This document shows positions 1-7,819 of a stretch of 64,000 nt of DNA, one piece after another. Source of the DNA: Streptomyces marianii. GTDB lineage: Bacteria; Actinomycetota; Actinomycetes; Streptomycetales; Streptomycetaceae. The first letter of the stretch is position 1, and every line of letters begins with the position of its first letter. The position numbers were made by a program, and so were the translations under genes. Under the pieces are notes generated by a model. That model was not told where the DNA came from and searched no databases. It saw nothing but the letters and a program-made list of their open reading frames with translations. The stretch spans positions 3,766,001-3,830,000 of the forward strand of contig NZ_VAWE01000001.1 in the NCBI RefSeq assembly GCF_005795905.1, given 5' to 3'.

Positions 1-43
1 CGGTCAGTACCGCTCCCTGGGTCTTCACATCGGTCACGCTCAT
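1..43 (-). CDS. 5' end of small Tad-locus pilin-like gene (partial)
   Basis: Only the first 14 codons are visible (ATG at 43, reading MSVTDVKTQGAVLT), running off the left edge. A GAGGGG ribosome-binding site lies about 7 bases upstream of the ATG. In Streptomyces Tad loci the gene after tadC usually encodes a short DUF4244-type protein with one membrane segment, regarded as the Flp-pilin-like subunit. The position fits, but the visible residues do not prove it. Confidence 0.4.
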   Translation of the reverse strand, partial: MSVTDVKTQGAVLT

Positions 44-64
44 GTCGATCCCCTCGATTCCGAA

Positions 65-101
65 TGGTGTTGGTGCTGTTGGTGTTGGTGTTGGTGCTGT
101 T
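65..101. repeat. GGTGTT/GGTGCTGTT microsatellite
   Basis: A run of TGGTGT and TGGTGCTGT units lies between the tadC stop and the next gene start. It is low complexity. No hairpin or coding role is evident. Confidence 0.6.
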
Positions 102-179
102 CGCTGCACCAGCGCCGCTGGTGCCGCTTCCGAGTGCCGCCGATGTTCCGGTCATGCGCTGATCCGGTGCACCGCCGGG

Positions 180-971
180 TCAGTTGCCTCCGTTGCCGTG
201 CAGCAGCCCCGTGGCGAGGCCGATCACGACGGGGGCCACCCCGATCGCGAGGAAGGCGGGCAGAAAGCAGAGCCCCACCGGTGCCGTGATCAGTACCTGG
301 GCGCGCTGCGCCCGGGAAGCCGCGATGCGGGCCTTCTCGGCCCGGAGCCCCGCAGCCAGCCGGGCGACCGGTTCCGCAGCAGGAGCTCCCGTCGCGGACG
401 CCTGCTCCAGACAGCGGGCGAGCCTCGCCGCCCCCGGAATCTCCCCGAACCTCCCCCAGGCGCGGGACGGTTCGCTTCCCAGCCGAAGCTCGGCCGCGGT
501 CTGTGCCAGTCGCTCCCCGACCGGCCCGCCGAGCGACTGGCCGACTGCGAGCGCCGCCTCGCGCGGCCCGGCTCCCGCCGAGACACAGGCGGCCAGCAAG
601 TCCGCGGCGAGCGGCAGTTGATCGGACGCAGTCCTCTCCGAGGCGCCCGCCGCCCTGTCGCGTGCGCGGCCCCGCTGCCACCTCCGGAGGCCGTACGCTC
701 CGGCGAGTCCCAGCAGACACCCGGCGACGCCCCCCGCGATGACCCAGCCTGTGACCACCGCCACGACCGGGACCATCCACGGACCCGCCCAGGCCGGTGC
801 GCGTACAGGGCGCCGACGACGCAACGTCCCGTGCCGCACGGAGCCCGGCCCCAGGAGTGCGTGGAGCCGCCTGAGCGCCTGTCGGCGACGCAGCCGCCCT
901 CTCACCCTCCAGGCCGCCACCGCGGCCAGCGGAACGGCGATGCCCAGGCTCCTGATGAACTCATCGCTCAC
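180..971 (-). CDS. tadC: Type II secretion F-domain membrane protein, TadC-like
   Basis: 263 residues. It is an inner-membrane platform protein of a Tad (tight adherence) type IV pilus system and should work with TadB and the TadA ATPase to assemble or extrude Flp-type pilins. The sequence shows an N-terminal hydrophobic stretch (residues 5-20), another around residues 60-85, a central cytoplasmic T2SSF region including GAGPREAALAVG (about 143-154), and C-terminal hydrophobic segments. The start overlaps the end of tadB by 11 bases, so the two are translationally coupled. The Tad genes here form one minus-strand operon downstream of ssd. The TadC rather than TadB assignment rests on gene order. 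Confidence 0.8.
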   Translation of the reverse strand: MSDEFIRSLGIAVPLAAVAAWRVRGRLRRRQALRRLHALLGPGSVRHGTLRRRRPVRAPAWAGPWMVPVVAVVTGWVIAGGVAGCLLGLAGAYGLRRWQRGRARDRAAGASERTASDQLPLAADLLAACVSAGAGPREAALAVGQSLGGPVGERLAQTAAELRLGSEPSRAWGRFGEIPGAARLARCLEQASATGAPAAEPVARLAAGLRAEKARIAASRAQRAQVLITAPVGLCFLPAFLAIGVAPVVIGLATGLLHGNGGN

Positions 972-1815
972 GGCCGCTCCCCGCCCGTACGATGCGCGTC
1001 GCCCAGTACAGCCCGACGGCCTCCAGCAGTCCGCCGACCAGCAGACAGCACAGCCCCGCGGGGCTGTGCAGCAGGACGCGCAGGGGATCGGCGCCGAGCG
1101 CCCAGCCCAGTGCCAGCCCGATCGCCGGGAGCAGCGCCAGCACCACCACAGTCGACCACGCCCCGGCCAACTGCGCCGTCAACGAGTCCCGTTGTTCCTG
1201 CTCGGCCCTGAGGGCGGCCTCGAGCCGGTCGATTCCCGTCGCCAGACCCGCCCCGCTGTCCACGGCGACGAGCCAGCAGGCGGCCAGCCCGGCGAGTCCC
1301 TCCGCACCCGGTTCACCGGACGCACGCCTCAGCTCCGCCGGCACGTCCCCGCCGAACCGGGCGGCCGCCAGCACCGCCGCCTCCGCGGCACCCAGCGCTC
1401 CGGTGGCCCGGCCCGCGGTCAGCAGTGCCTGTCCCGGCTGGCTACCGGCCCTCAACTCGCCCGCGGCAACGCCGCACAGAGCGATCACCGCGCCGGCCCT
1501 GCCGTCCCTCGTCCTTCCGTGCTCGGATGCCCTCAGCCGCCGCCCCAGCAGGGGGACAGCCACCGCACCCGCCAGGAGCGGCAGCACCGACTCGCCCAGC
1601 ACAGCCAGGAAAGCGCCCGCCGGCAGGCACAGCCATTCGCGCCGAAACCGGTCCAAGGGGCGCCGCCAGCGTTCCCAGGGCCATCGGGTGTCCGGTCGCA
1701 CGGCGCCGCCGGACGCCAGCACCAGCCGCGCCCTTCGCAGCCCTTCGTCCCGGCCGACCGTCAGGCAGGCGGCAGCTCCGGCGCACACCACCGCATACAT
1801 CGTCGCCGTCGTCAT
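961..1815 (-). CDS. tadB: Type II secretion F-domain membrane protein, TadB-like
   Basis: 284 residues. It is the second T2SSF-family platform protein of the Tad system. The N-terminus is hydrophobic (MTTATMYAVVCAGAAACLTV), a transmembrane pair lies around residues 70-95, the cytoplasmic F domain contains AVDSGAGLATGIDRLEAAL, and the C-terminus has two membrane helices (about 220-270). It starts 4 bases inside the tadA stop (overlap 1812-1815), typical of a coupled operon, and is followed by tadC with an 11-base overlap. Streptomyces Tad loci lack most outer-membrane Tad genes, consistent with a monoderm. Confidence 0.8.
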   Translation of the reverse strand: MTTATMYAVVCAGAAACLTVGRDEGLRRARLVLASGGAVRPDTRWPWERWRRPLDRFRREWLCLPAGAFLAVLGESVLPLLAGAVAVPLLGRRLRASEHGRTRDGRAGAVIALCGVAAGELRAGSQPGQALLTAGRATGALGAAEAAVLAAARFGGDVPAELRRASGEPGAEGLAGLAACWLVAVDSGAGLATGIDRLEAALRAEQEQRDSLTAQLAGAWSTVVVLALLPAIGLALGWALGADPLRVLLHSPAGLCCLLVGGLLEAVGLYWATRIVRAGSGRER

Positions 1816-2960
1816 CGAGGACCGCCGATCAGGGACCGCAGTCGCTCCCAGCCTCGTTCACGGACGAAGTGCGCCGCGCCCCACCGCAGCGCCGGCACGG
1901 TGAGCACGAGCCCGGCCGCGTCCCGCTCCAGCACGTGGACCTCGGCAACCCGGCGTCCGCCGTCCCGCCGCCGTACGAGATGCACCACGACCGACAATGC
2001 GGCGGCCAACTGGCTGTGCAGCGCGGCCCGGTCGAGACCGGCGGCCGTCCCGAGGGCCTCGAGCCGCGCGGGGACGTCCGCGGCCGTGTTGGCGTGCACG
2101 GTTCCGCAACCGCCGTCGTGTCCGGTGTTCAACGCCGCCAGCAGATCGGTCACCTCGGAACCGCGCACCTCCCCGACGACCAGCCGGTCCGGACGCATGC
2201 GAAGCGCCTGCCGCACCAGGTCGCGAAGAGTGACCAGACCCGCGCCCTCCTGGTTGGCCGGGCGGGATTCCAGGCGCACGACGTGCGGATGGTCGGGACG
2301 CAGTTCGGCGGAGTCCTCCGCGAGCACGATGCGCTCGTGCTCGCCCACCAGTCCCAGCAGAGTGGACAGCAGCGTCGTCTTGCCGGATCCGGTGCCACCG
2401 CTGATCAGATACGAGACCCTGGCCTCGATCATTGCAGTGAACAGCCGGTCGCCGCCCGGCGGTACCGTGCCGGCCGCCATCAGCTCGTGCAGCGAGAAGG
2501 CCCTCGGCCGGACCACCCTCAGCGACAGACAGGTGGATCCGACAGCCACGGGAGGCAACACCGCGTGCATTCGCGTGCCGTCGGGCAGCCTGGCGTCCAC
2601 CCAGGGGCGGGCGTCGTCCAGTCGCCTTCCCGCCACCGCCGCGAGCCGTTGCGCCAGCCGACGCACCGCTGCCGCGTCGGGGAAGCACACCTCCGTGAGC
2701 CGGAGTCCGCAGCCCCGGTCGACCCACACCCGGTCGGGCGCCGAGACCAGCACATCGGTCACGGCTGGGTCGGCGAGGAGTGGCTCCAGGGGCCCGGTGC
2801 CGACCAGCTCGCAGCGCAGTTCCTCGGCGGCGCCGAGGACCTCCGCGTCGCCGAGCAGCCGTCCCTGCGCCCGAAGCGCCGCGGCCACCCTGGCCGGAGT
2901 GGGCTCGGCCCCGCTCTCGGCAAGCCGTTGCCGTACCGCTTCCAGAAGTACCGACGTCAC
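1812..2960 (-). CDS. tadA: Tad secretion ATPase, TadA/CpaF family
   Basis: 382 residues from the GTG at 2960. The open frame extends further upstream, but GGAGGT sits 7 bases before this GTG and it overlaps the ssd stop by 4 bases (GTGA), so this start is chosen. The protein is a hexameric secretion ATPase powering pilin assembly. Visible motifs are Walker A GGTGSGKT (188-195), an acidic Asp-box region AEDSAEL (214-220), a Walker-B-like VVGEVRG (261-267) and a His box around GHDGGCGTVHAN (280-291). The order ssd-tadA-tadB-tadC on one strand supports the call. Length is normal for actinobacterial CpaF proteins. Confidence 0.9.
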   Translation of the reverse strand: MTSVLLEAVRQRLAESGAEPTPARVAAALRAQGRLLGDAEVLGAAEELRCELVGTGPLEPLLADPAVTDVLVSAPDRVWVDRGCGLRLTEVCFPDAAAVRRLAQRLAAVAGRRLDDARPWVDARLPDGTRMHAVLPPVAVGSTCLSLRVVRPRAFSLHELMAAGTVPPGGDRLFTAMIEARVSYLISGGTGSGKTTLLSTLLGLVGEHERIVLAEDSAELRPDHPHVVRLESRPANQEGAGLVTLRDLVRQALRMRPDRLVVGEVRGSEVTDLLAALNTGHDGGCGTVHANTAADVPARLEALGTAAGLDRAALHSQLAAALSVVVHLVRRRDGGRRVAEVHVLERDAAGLVLTVPALRWGAAHFVRERGWERLRSLIGGPR

Positions 2961-4108
2961 GCCGCACCTCCACCGCTGAGCGCCCGTGCCCAGAAGGCGG
3001 AACAGAACCTGGCCAGCGGGTCCCGCTCTCCCGCGCCCGGCGGAACTCCCGCCTCGAGATCGGCGGTCAGTCCGGCCTCCAGAGGGAGTTCGCCGGCCAG
3101 CTGCAGTTTCAGCGCCTCCGCCATCCACCGCTCGTCCAGCCCCGGGCCCCACGGCCCTCGGACGACGAGCCGCAGATCGCCCAGCACCATGCGGACGGTC
3201 GACGCGACCCGCTGTGCGGCGGCCACCGCACGCAGGTCGCCCGGCACCACGAGGAGTCCGACGTCCAGCTGCGCCAGCGCCTCCGCCGTCCCTTCGTCGA
3301 CCCGACGGGGCAGATCCACGACGACGACTCCACCGCGTCTGCGCGCCGCTGCCAGGACCGACCGCATGGCCTCCGGCGGAATCGTCACCGACTCGCCCCG
3401 GTCCCAGCTGAGCACCCGCAGTCCGTGCACCGATGGCAGCGACTCCTCCAGCGCGCCACCGGCGACCCGGCCTCTGGACGCCGCGAAGTCGGGCCAGCGT
3501 CGGCCTTCCTGCTGCTCTCCGCCGAGAAGGACGTCAAGGCCGCCGCCGAGCGGATCCCCGTCGACGAGCATCGTGCGCCTGCCCTCACGCGCCGCGGTCA
3601 CGGCGAGTGCGCAGGCCAGCGTGGACGCACCGGCCCCGCCCCGCCCGCCGAGCACACCGACGGTCAGCGCGGGCCGCCCCACGCCCTCCGCGACATCGGC
3701 GATCCTGTCGACGAGCCAGCCCTCGGCGTCGGGAAGCCGCAGCACACAGTCGGCGCCGATCTCCACAGCCCGGCGCCACACCTGTGGATCGTCCTGGTCG
3801 CGCCCGACGAGGAGCACACCGCGTCTGCGGGTGGCCCCCAGACACCGGGCGGCCGCATCATCGCCGACCAGGACCAGCGGGGCCGCTTCCCAGCCGCCTC
3901 CGTCCTCAGGCACCGCGTGGTGGACCTGCGGCTCGGCGCCGGCGGCGGCGCACAGTCTCAGCAGGTCGTCCAGGAGCGGTGGATCCTCCGTGATGATCAA
4001 GGGTCCCGTCCGGTGCTCGGCGGGCGGCACCCCGTCCCCGCCGGTGGCCCCGGCCGCGCCCGGTGGGGCGTTCCTGCCGAACGCGCCGGACGTGCTGTGT
4101 CGCACCAC
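2957..4108 (-). CDS. ssd: Septum-site-determining protein Ssd, CpaE/MinD-like
   Basis: 383 residues from the GTG at 4108, which has GGGGGAG 5 bases upstream. A longer frame to 4186 lacks a site. It is a MinD/CpaE-family P-loop protein found at the head of actinobacterial Tad loci. In mycobacteria, Ssd overproduction perturbs division, and in pilus systems CpaE positions the secretion machine. The N-terminal half (about 35-140) looks receiver-like. The P-loop region reads GGRGGAGAST, so the lysines of the MinD signature are replaced by Arg and Ala. This is common in the CpaE branch and suggests weak or no ATPase activity. It overlaps tadA by 4 bases. Confidence 0.8.
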   Translation of the reverse strand: MVRHSTSGAFGRNAPPGAAGATGGDGVPPAEHRTGPLIITEDPPLLDDLLRLCAAAGAEPQVHHAVPEDGGGWEAAPLVLVGDDAAARCLGATRRRGVLLVGRDQDDPQVWRRAVEIGADCVLRLPDAEGWLVDRIADVAEGVGRPALTVGVLGGRGGAGASTLACALAVTAAREGRRTMLVDGDPLGGGLDVLLGGEQQEGRRWPDFAASRGRVAGGALEESLPSVHGLRVLSWDRGESVTIPPEAMRSVLAAARRRGGVVVVDLPRRVDEGTAEALAQLDVGLLVVPGDLRAVAAAQRVASTVRMVLGDLRLVVRGPWGPGLDERWMAEALKLQLAGELPLEAGLTADLEAGVPPGAGERDPLARFCSAFWARALSGGGAA

Positions 4109-4656
4109 GATGTCTCCCCCTTTCGCCGCGCTGCCGCGGCGCCTCCCGCGGAAGCCGGCCGACCGGCCCCGCGTGTCTGGCCGCACCGCTCCCGTCGGAG
4201 GCGGGATCGATGCGGGATCGGTGATTCCTTCGGCCCGTGAACTTCGCGGACGTAATCACCGTGCGGGGCAGCGGAAAATCGTGTGGATCTTGCTCCAAAA
4301 CTGTGGACAACTCACCGCTTGTGAATATCCCGTTAGCCCATACCGGTGACTTCCGGCATGACTTCCACAGCGCAGCGCAACAATCACGCAGAGTGACGGA
4401 AGGCGGAGAGTGGCGGAGTGACCCGTTCCAGGCATACGTAGGTGAGGACGACCAGCAGCAGAAGGCGAAAATGCGTCCGGACATGCGACGACCCCCGCCG
4501 GGGGGGAGAGCGGGGGTCGTCCCCACGGCCGACTCGGGGGGGGAGGAGTCGGACCGGGTTAGCACGGTCGCGAACGATCCGTGACTTCCATGGTGTACCC
4601 GAGAGCCTTCTCAGGCAAACCCACGCGCCCCACCTTACGCCGAATGGAGGGCGCAT
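4109..4656. promoter_or_regulatory. Divergent intergenic region between ssd and the HAD gene
   Basis: 548 bases without an obvious conserved gene; promoters for both directions must lie here. It holds two hairpins, described separately, and a possible 37-codon ORF on the plus strand (4471-4584, GAAGG 5 bases before its ATG). The stretch around 4240-4380 is AT-richer than the surroundings. Confidence 0.5.
4488..4552. other. Two adjacent hairpins in the ssd/HAD intergenic region
   Basis: Arms 4488-4497 and 4511-4520 are perfectly complementary (ACGACCCCCG/CGGGGGTCGT, 13-base loop). A second pair is 4529-4535/4546-4552 (CCGACTC/GAGTCGG). No gene ends here on either strand, so an attenuator or mRNA leader structure upstream of the HAD gene is more likely than a plain terminator. 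Confidence 0.5.
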
Positions 4657-5502
4657 ATGCTCTGCGTCGTGGAAAACCACTCCTTGCCGCGCACAGCAGC
4701 CTTCTTTGACCTGGACAAGACGGTCATTGCGAAGTCGTCGGCGCTGACCTTCAGCAAGTCCTTCTACCACGGCGGACTGATCAACCGCCGCGCCGTGCTC
4801 AGAACGGCGTACACCCAGTTCGTCTTCCTCTCGGGCGGCGCCGACCACGACCAGATGGAGCGGATGCGCAAGTACCTGTCCGCGCTCTGCAAGGGCTGGA
4901 ACGTGCAGCAGGTGAAGGAGATCGTCGCCGAGACCCTGCACGATCTGATCGACCCGATCATCTACGACGAGGCGGCCTCCCTGATCGAGGAGCACCACAC
5001 CGCCGGACGCGACGTCGTCATCGTCTCGAGTTCGGGCGCCGAGGTCGTCGAGCCGATCGGCGAGTTGCTGGGCGCCGATCGTGTGGTGGCGACGCGGATG
5101 GTGGTCGGCGAGGACGGCTGCTTCACCGGCGAGGTGGAGTACTACGCGTACGGACCCACCAAGGCCGAGGCGGTGAAGGAGCTCGCCGCGTCCGAGGGGT
5201 ACGACCTCGAACGCTGCTACGCCTACAGCGACTCCGTCACCGACGTCCCGATGCTGGAGGCCGTGGGGCACCCGTACGCGGTCAACCCCGACCGGGCGCT
5301 GCGCCGTGAGGCCTCCTCACGCGGGTGGCCGACTCTCGTCTTCAACCGCCCGGTACGACTGAAACAGCGCATCCCGGGCTTCACGATGCCCGCGCGCCCC
5401 GCACTCCTCGCGGCGGCGGCGGTGGGAGCGGCGGCGGCCACCGCCGGCCTCGTCTGGTACGCCAACCGGCGCCGCAGCACCGCCGCCTTTGCCCGCACTT
5501 GA
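4657..5502 (+). CDS. HAD-IB family hydrolase with C-terminal membrane anchor
   Basis: 281 residues. It is a haloacid-dehalogenase-type phosphatase (SerB-like subfamily IB). Motif I is DLDKT (18-22; the first Asp is the nucleophile), motif II is in VIVSSSG (about 115-121), and motif III is in YSDSVTDVPML (about 190-200). A hydrophobic segment LLAAAAVGAAAATAGLVWYA near the C-terminus (about 248-267) followed by Arg residues predicts membrane attachment with the catalytic domain in the cytoplasm. GGAGG lies 8-9 bases before the ATG. Substrate is unknown. It is divergent from ssd, a neighbourhood seen in other Streptomyces. Confidence 0.85.
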   Translation: MLCVVENHSLPRTAAFFDLDKTVIAKSSALTFSKSFYHGGLINRRAVLRTAYTQFVFLSGGADHDQMERMRKYLSALCKGWNVQQVKEIVAETLHDLIDPIIYDEAASLIEEHHTAGRDVVIVSSSGAEVVEPIGELLGADRVVATRMVVGEDGCFTGEVEYYAYGPTKAEAVKELAASEGYDLERCYAYSDSVTDVPMLEAVGHPYAVNPDRALRREASSRGWPTLVFNRPVRLKQRIPGFTMPARPALLAAAAVGAAAATAGLVWYANRRRSTAAFART

Positions 5503-5759
5503 GAATGAACGTAAAAAGTGCGGTCAGGGGTTCCGCTTGTCGTACCGCTGGAGTACAAAGGAATTAACGGCCCGCGAGACCTGGGACATCCGAGAGGATC
5601 ACCTTCTACGCAACAAAGGCCCACGGACCGAGCATGGACGCTGAGCACCCACGCGACGTCGACCCGTCGATTACGGGCCAGCCGCACCAGGTGACGGGCA
5701 AAGTTCCCGACCTGATGGGCAACATCTCGAGGACGCTTGGTAACTCGGCCGACATGCCA

Positions 5760-5785
5760 GCGGCGGTACCAACCGGTACCGCCGC
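5760..5785. terminator. Hairpin terminator between convergent genes
   Basis: An 11-bp perfect stem (5760-5770/5775-5785) with loop AACC, between the HAD gene (plus) and the Fic-like gene (minus). The rest of 5503-5813 shows no recognisable gene. Confidence 0.65.
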
Positions 5786-5813
5786 AACCCTTTGGTCCGG
5801 CGTCTCGCCGCGT

Positions 5814-5900
5814 TCAAGGCTGTTTGCGAACAGTGCTCTTGGCCCCAGCGCCCCGGCGTTTGCCCTTGGCCCGGCCGGACGGCGCCCGACCCAAGGTCAC
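5814..5900 (-). CDS. Possible 28-residue basic peptide coupled to the Fic-like gene
   Basis: The GTG at 5900 overlaps the upstream stop (GTGA) and has GAGGAG 4 bases before it. The peptide has about nine Lys/Arg residues (for example GRAKGKRRGAGAKS) and ends 29 bases before the 5760-5785 hairpin. Spacing and coupling look like a real cistron, but it is very short and could be chance in GC-rich DNA. Confidence 0.3.
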   Translation of the reverse strand: MTLGRAPSGRAKGKRRGAGAKSTVRKQP

Positions 5901-6721
5901 GCCGCTCCTCGCTGGAGCGCCTCGCACACCGCCGTCGACTCCCGCACACCGAGTTCGACGGCGCGGCCGCAGTGGGTGATCCAGGCGCTCATGCCCTCCG
6001 AGGTCCCGGACAGATAGCCGTCGAACGCCTTGAGGTACTCCGTACGGCCGAGCTCGGCGTGACCCACCTCGGCCGGGCAGATCGACTTGGGGTCCAGTCC
6101 GCTGCCGATGAGGACGATGCGCTCCGCCGCCCGTGCGACCAGTCCGTTGGCCGAGGAGAAGGGGCGCAGAGCGAGCAGTTCACCGTGCACCACGGCGGCC
6201 ATGACCAGTGCGGGGGCCGCACTTCCGGCGATGACCAGCCCCGACAGCCCGTCGAGCCGCCCGGCGACCTCGTCCGCGTCCGGCAGCGGTGCATCGATCA
6301 GCGGCTCGTCGACCTTCTCCCCCGCGAGCCTCGGCCGGCCGACCGACTCCTCGGGGGCGACACCGCCCTCCGCGACCAGATGGAGCCGAGCCAGGACGCG
6401 CAGCGGGGACTGCCGCCAGATGGACAGCAGCTGCCCCGCCTCGGCGGTCAGCCGGAGGGCGGCCCCCACGGTGCGGGCCTCCGCCCCACTCCCGAAATCG
6501 GTGCGCCGGCGCACCTCCTCCAGCGCCCAGTCCGCGCCCGAGAGCGCGGCGGACGCCCGGGCCCCGCGGAGCGCGGCCTCCGAGGTGACCTCGCTGCTGC
6601 GGCGACGCATGACGCGGTGCCCGTAGACCCGGTCGACAGCCTTGCGCACCGAGTCCACGGCATCCGCGACCCCGGGAAGATCACCCAGTGCGGCCAAGGG
6701 GTCAGAGGCGTTCGTACTCAT
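5897..6721 (-). CDS. Fic/DOC-like protein with degenerate active site
   Basis: 274 residues from the ATG at 6721; upstream bases lack a ribosome-binding site, so the transcript may be leaderless. The core HGELLALRPFSSANGLVAR (about 190-208) resembles the Fic motif HPFxxGNGRxxR, but the catalytic His is Arg and GNGR is ANGL, so AMP-transfer by the usual mechanism is doubtful. The N-terminal helical region is Arg/Ala rich. Streptomyces annotations often call homologues simply 'oxidoreductase', with no support in the sequence. It is convergent with the HAD gene and divergent from the ATPase at 6824. Confidence 0.55.
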   Translation of the reverse strand: MSTNASDPLAALGDLPGVADAVDSVRKAVDRVYGHRVMRRRSSEVTSEAALRGARASAALSGADWALEEVRRRTDFGSGAEARTVGAALRLTAEAGQLLSIWRQSPLRVLARLHLVAEGGVAPEESVGRPRLAGEKVDEPLIDAPLPDADEVAGRLDGLSGLVIAGSAAPALVMAAVVHGELLALRPFSSANGLVARAAERIVLIGSGLDPKSICPAEVGHAELGRTEYLKAFDGYLSGTSEGMSAWITHCGRAVELGVRESTAVCEALQRGAA

Positions 6722-6823
6722 AGGTAGGGAGGCTACGCGCACCGGGCCCGCGCCCCACGTTGGAGTGGTCTTCTTCACGCACACCGGACACCCTGGGCGA
6801 TGATGCCGCTACCTTAGGTGAAC

Positions 6824-7819
6824 ATGAAGATCGCTTTCGTGGGAAAGGGCGGTAGCGGCAAGACGACGCTGTCCTCGCTCTTCATCCGTTACCTCGCCGC
6901 GCAGCAGGCCCATGTCATCGCGGTGGACGCCGACATCAACCAGCACCTGGGCGCGGCGCTCGGGCTCGACGAGCAGGAGGCGGCGGCGCTGCCCGCGATG
7001 GGCGCGCACCTGCCCCTCATCAAGGAGTACCTGCGCGGCACCAACCCGCGGATCACCTCCGCGGAGACGATGATCAAGACAACACCGCCGGGAGAGGGTT
7101 CACGGCTGCTGCGCGTCCGCGAGGACAATCCGATCTATGACGCCTGCGCCCGGACGGTCCGGCTCGACGACGGGCAGATCCGGCTGATGGCGACCGGCCC
7201 GTTCACCGAGTCGGACCTCGGGGTCGCCTGCTACCACTCCAAGGTCGGGGCGGTGGAGCTGTGCCTCAACCATCTCGTCGACGGCCCGGACGAGTACGTC
7301 GTGGTCGACATGACGGCGGGCTCCGACTCCTTCGCCTCCGGCATGTTCACCCGGTTCGACATGACGTTCCTCGTTGCCGAGCCCACCCGCAAGGGCGTCT
7401 CGGTGTACCGGCAGTACAAGGAGTACGCCCGGGATTTCGGCGTCGCGCTCCAGGTCGTCGGCAACAAGGTGCAGGGGCCGGACGACCTCGAGTTCCTGCG
7501 TGACGAGGTCGGCGACGACCTTCTCGTGACCGTCGGGCACTCGGACTGGGTGCGGTCGATGGAGAAGGGCCGTCCGCCGCGGTTCACCCGGCTGGAGGAG
7601 CCCAACCGGGCCGCGCTGCGCACGCTGCGGCAGTCCGCGGACGCGTCCTTTGCGCGGCGCGACTGGGTCCGGTACACGCGGCAGATGGTGCACTTCCATC
7701 TGAAGAACGCGGAGAGCTGGGGCAATGCGAAGACGGGGGCCGACCTGGCGGCCCAGGTCGACCCCGACTTCGTGCTCGGCGGGCAGGCAGCGCGGTTCAG
7801 CGCGCCGCAGCCGGCCTGA
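6824..7819 (+). CDS. MinD/ArsA/CooC-type P-loop ATPase
   Basis: 331 residues from the ATG at 6824 (AGGTG 3-7 bases upstream; a GTG two codons earlier is possible). The N-terminal signature is VGKGGSGKTT (about 6-15) with the SIMIBI-class deviant Walker A including the signature Lys. Switch-I-like VDADINQ follows at about 35-41, and VVVDMTAGSDSF matches switch II/Walker B. Such ATPases load metals or position complexes (CooC, ArsA, MinD); the client here is unknown. Its 3' end overlaps the convergent deacetylase gene by 23 bases. Confidence 0.75.
   Translation: MKIAFVGKGGSGKTTLSSLFIRYLAAQQAHVIAVDADINQHLGAALGLDEQEAAALPAMGAHLPLIKEYLRGTNPRITSAETMIKTTPPGEGSRLLRVREDNPIYDACARTVRLDDGQIRLMATGPFTESDLGVACYHSKVGAVELCLNHLVDGPDEYVVVDMTAGSDSFASGMFTRFDMTFLVAEPTRKGVSVYRQYKEYARDFGVALQVVGNKVQGPDDLEFLRDEVGDDLLVTVGHSDWVRSMEKGRPPRFTRLEEPNRAALRTLRQSADASFARRDWVRYTRQMVHFHLKNAESWGNAKTGADLAAQVDPDFVLGGQAARFSAPQPA

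Noticed and set aside
42..4349. Long plus-strand open frames antisense to the Tad operon (up to 974 codons)
   Set aside because: They are shadow frames in GC-rich DNA: residue composition is Arg/Pro/Ser-rich, no motifs are present, and the minus-strand frames encode clear Tad proteins.
4384..4480. Minus-strand peptide FRLLLLVVLTYVCLERV as a possible leader peptide
   Set aside because: The frame has no ATG/GTG/TTG start at a sensible place (the Val before it is GTC) and no ribosome-binding site.
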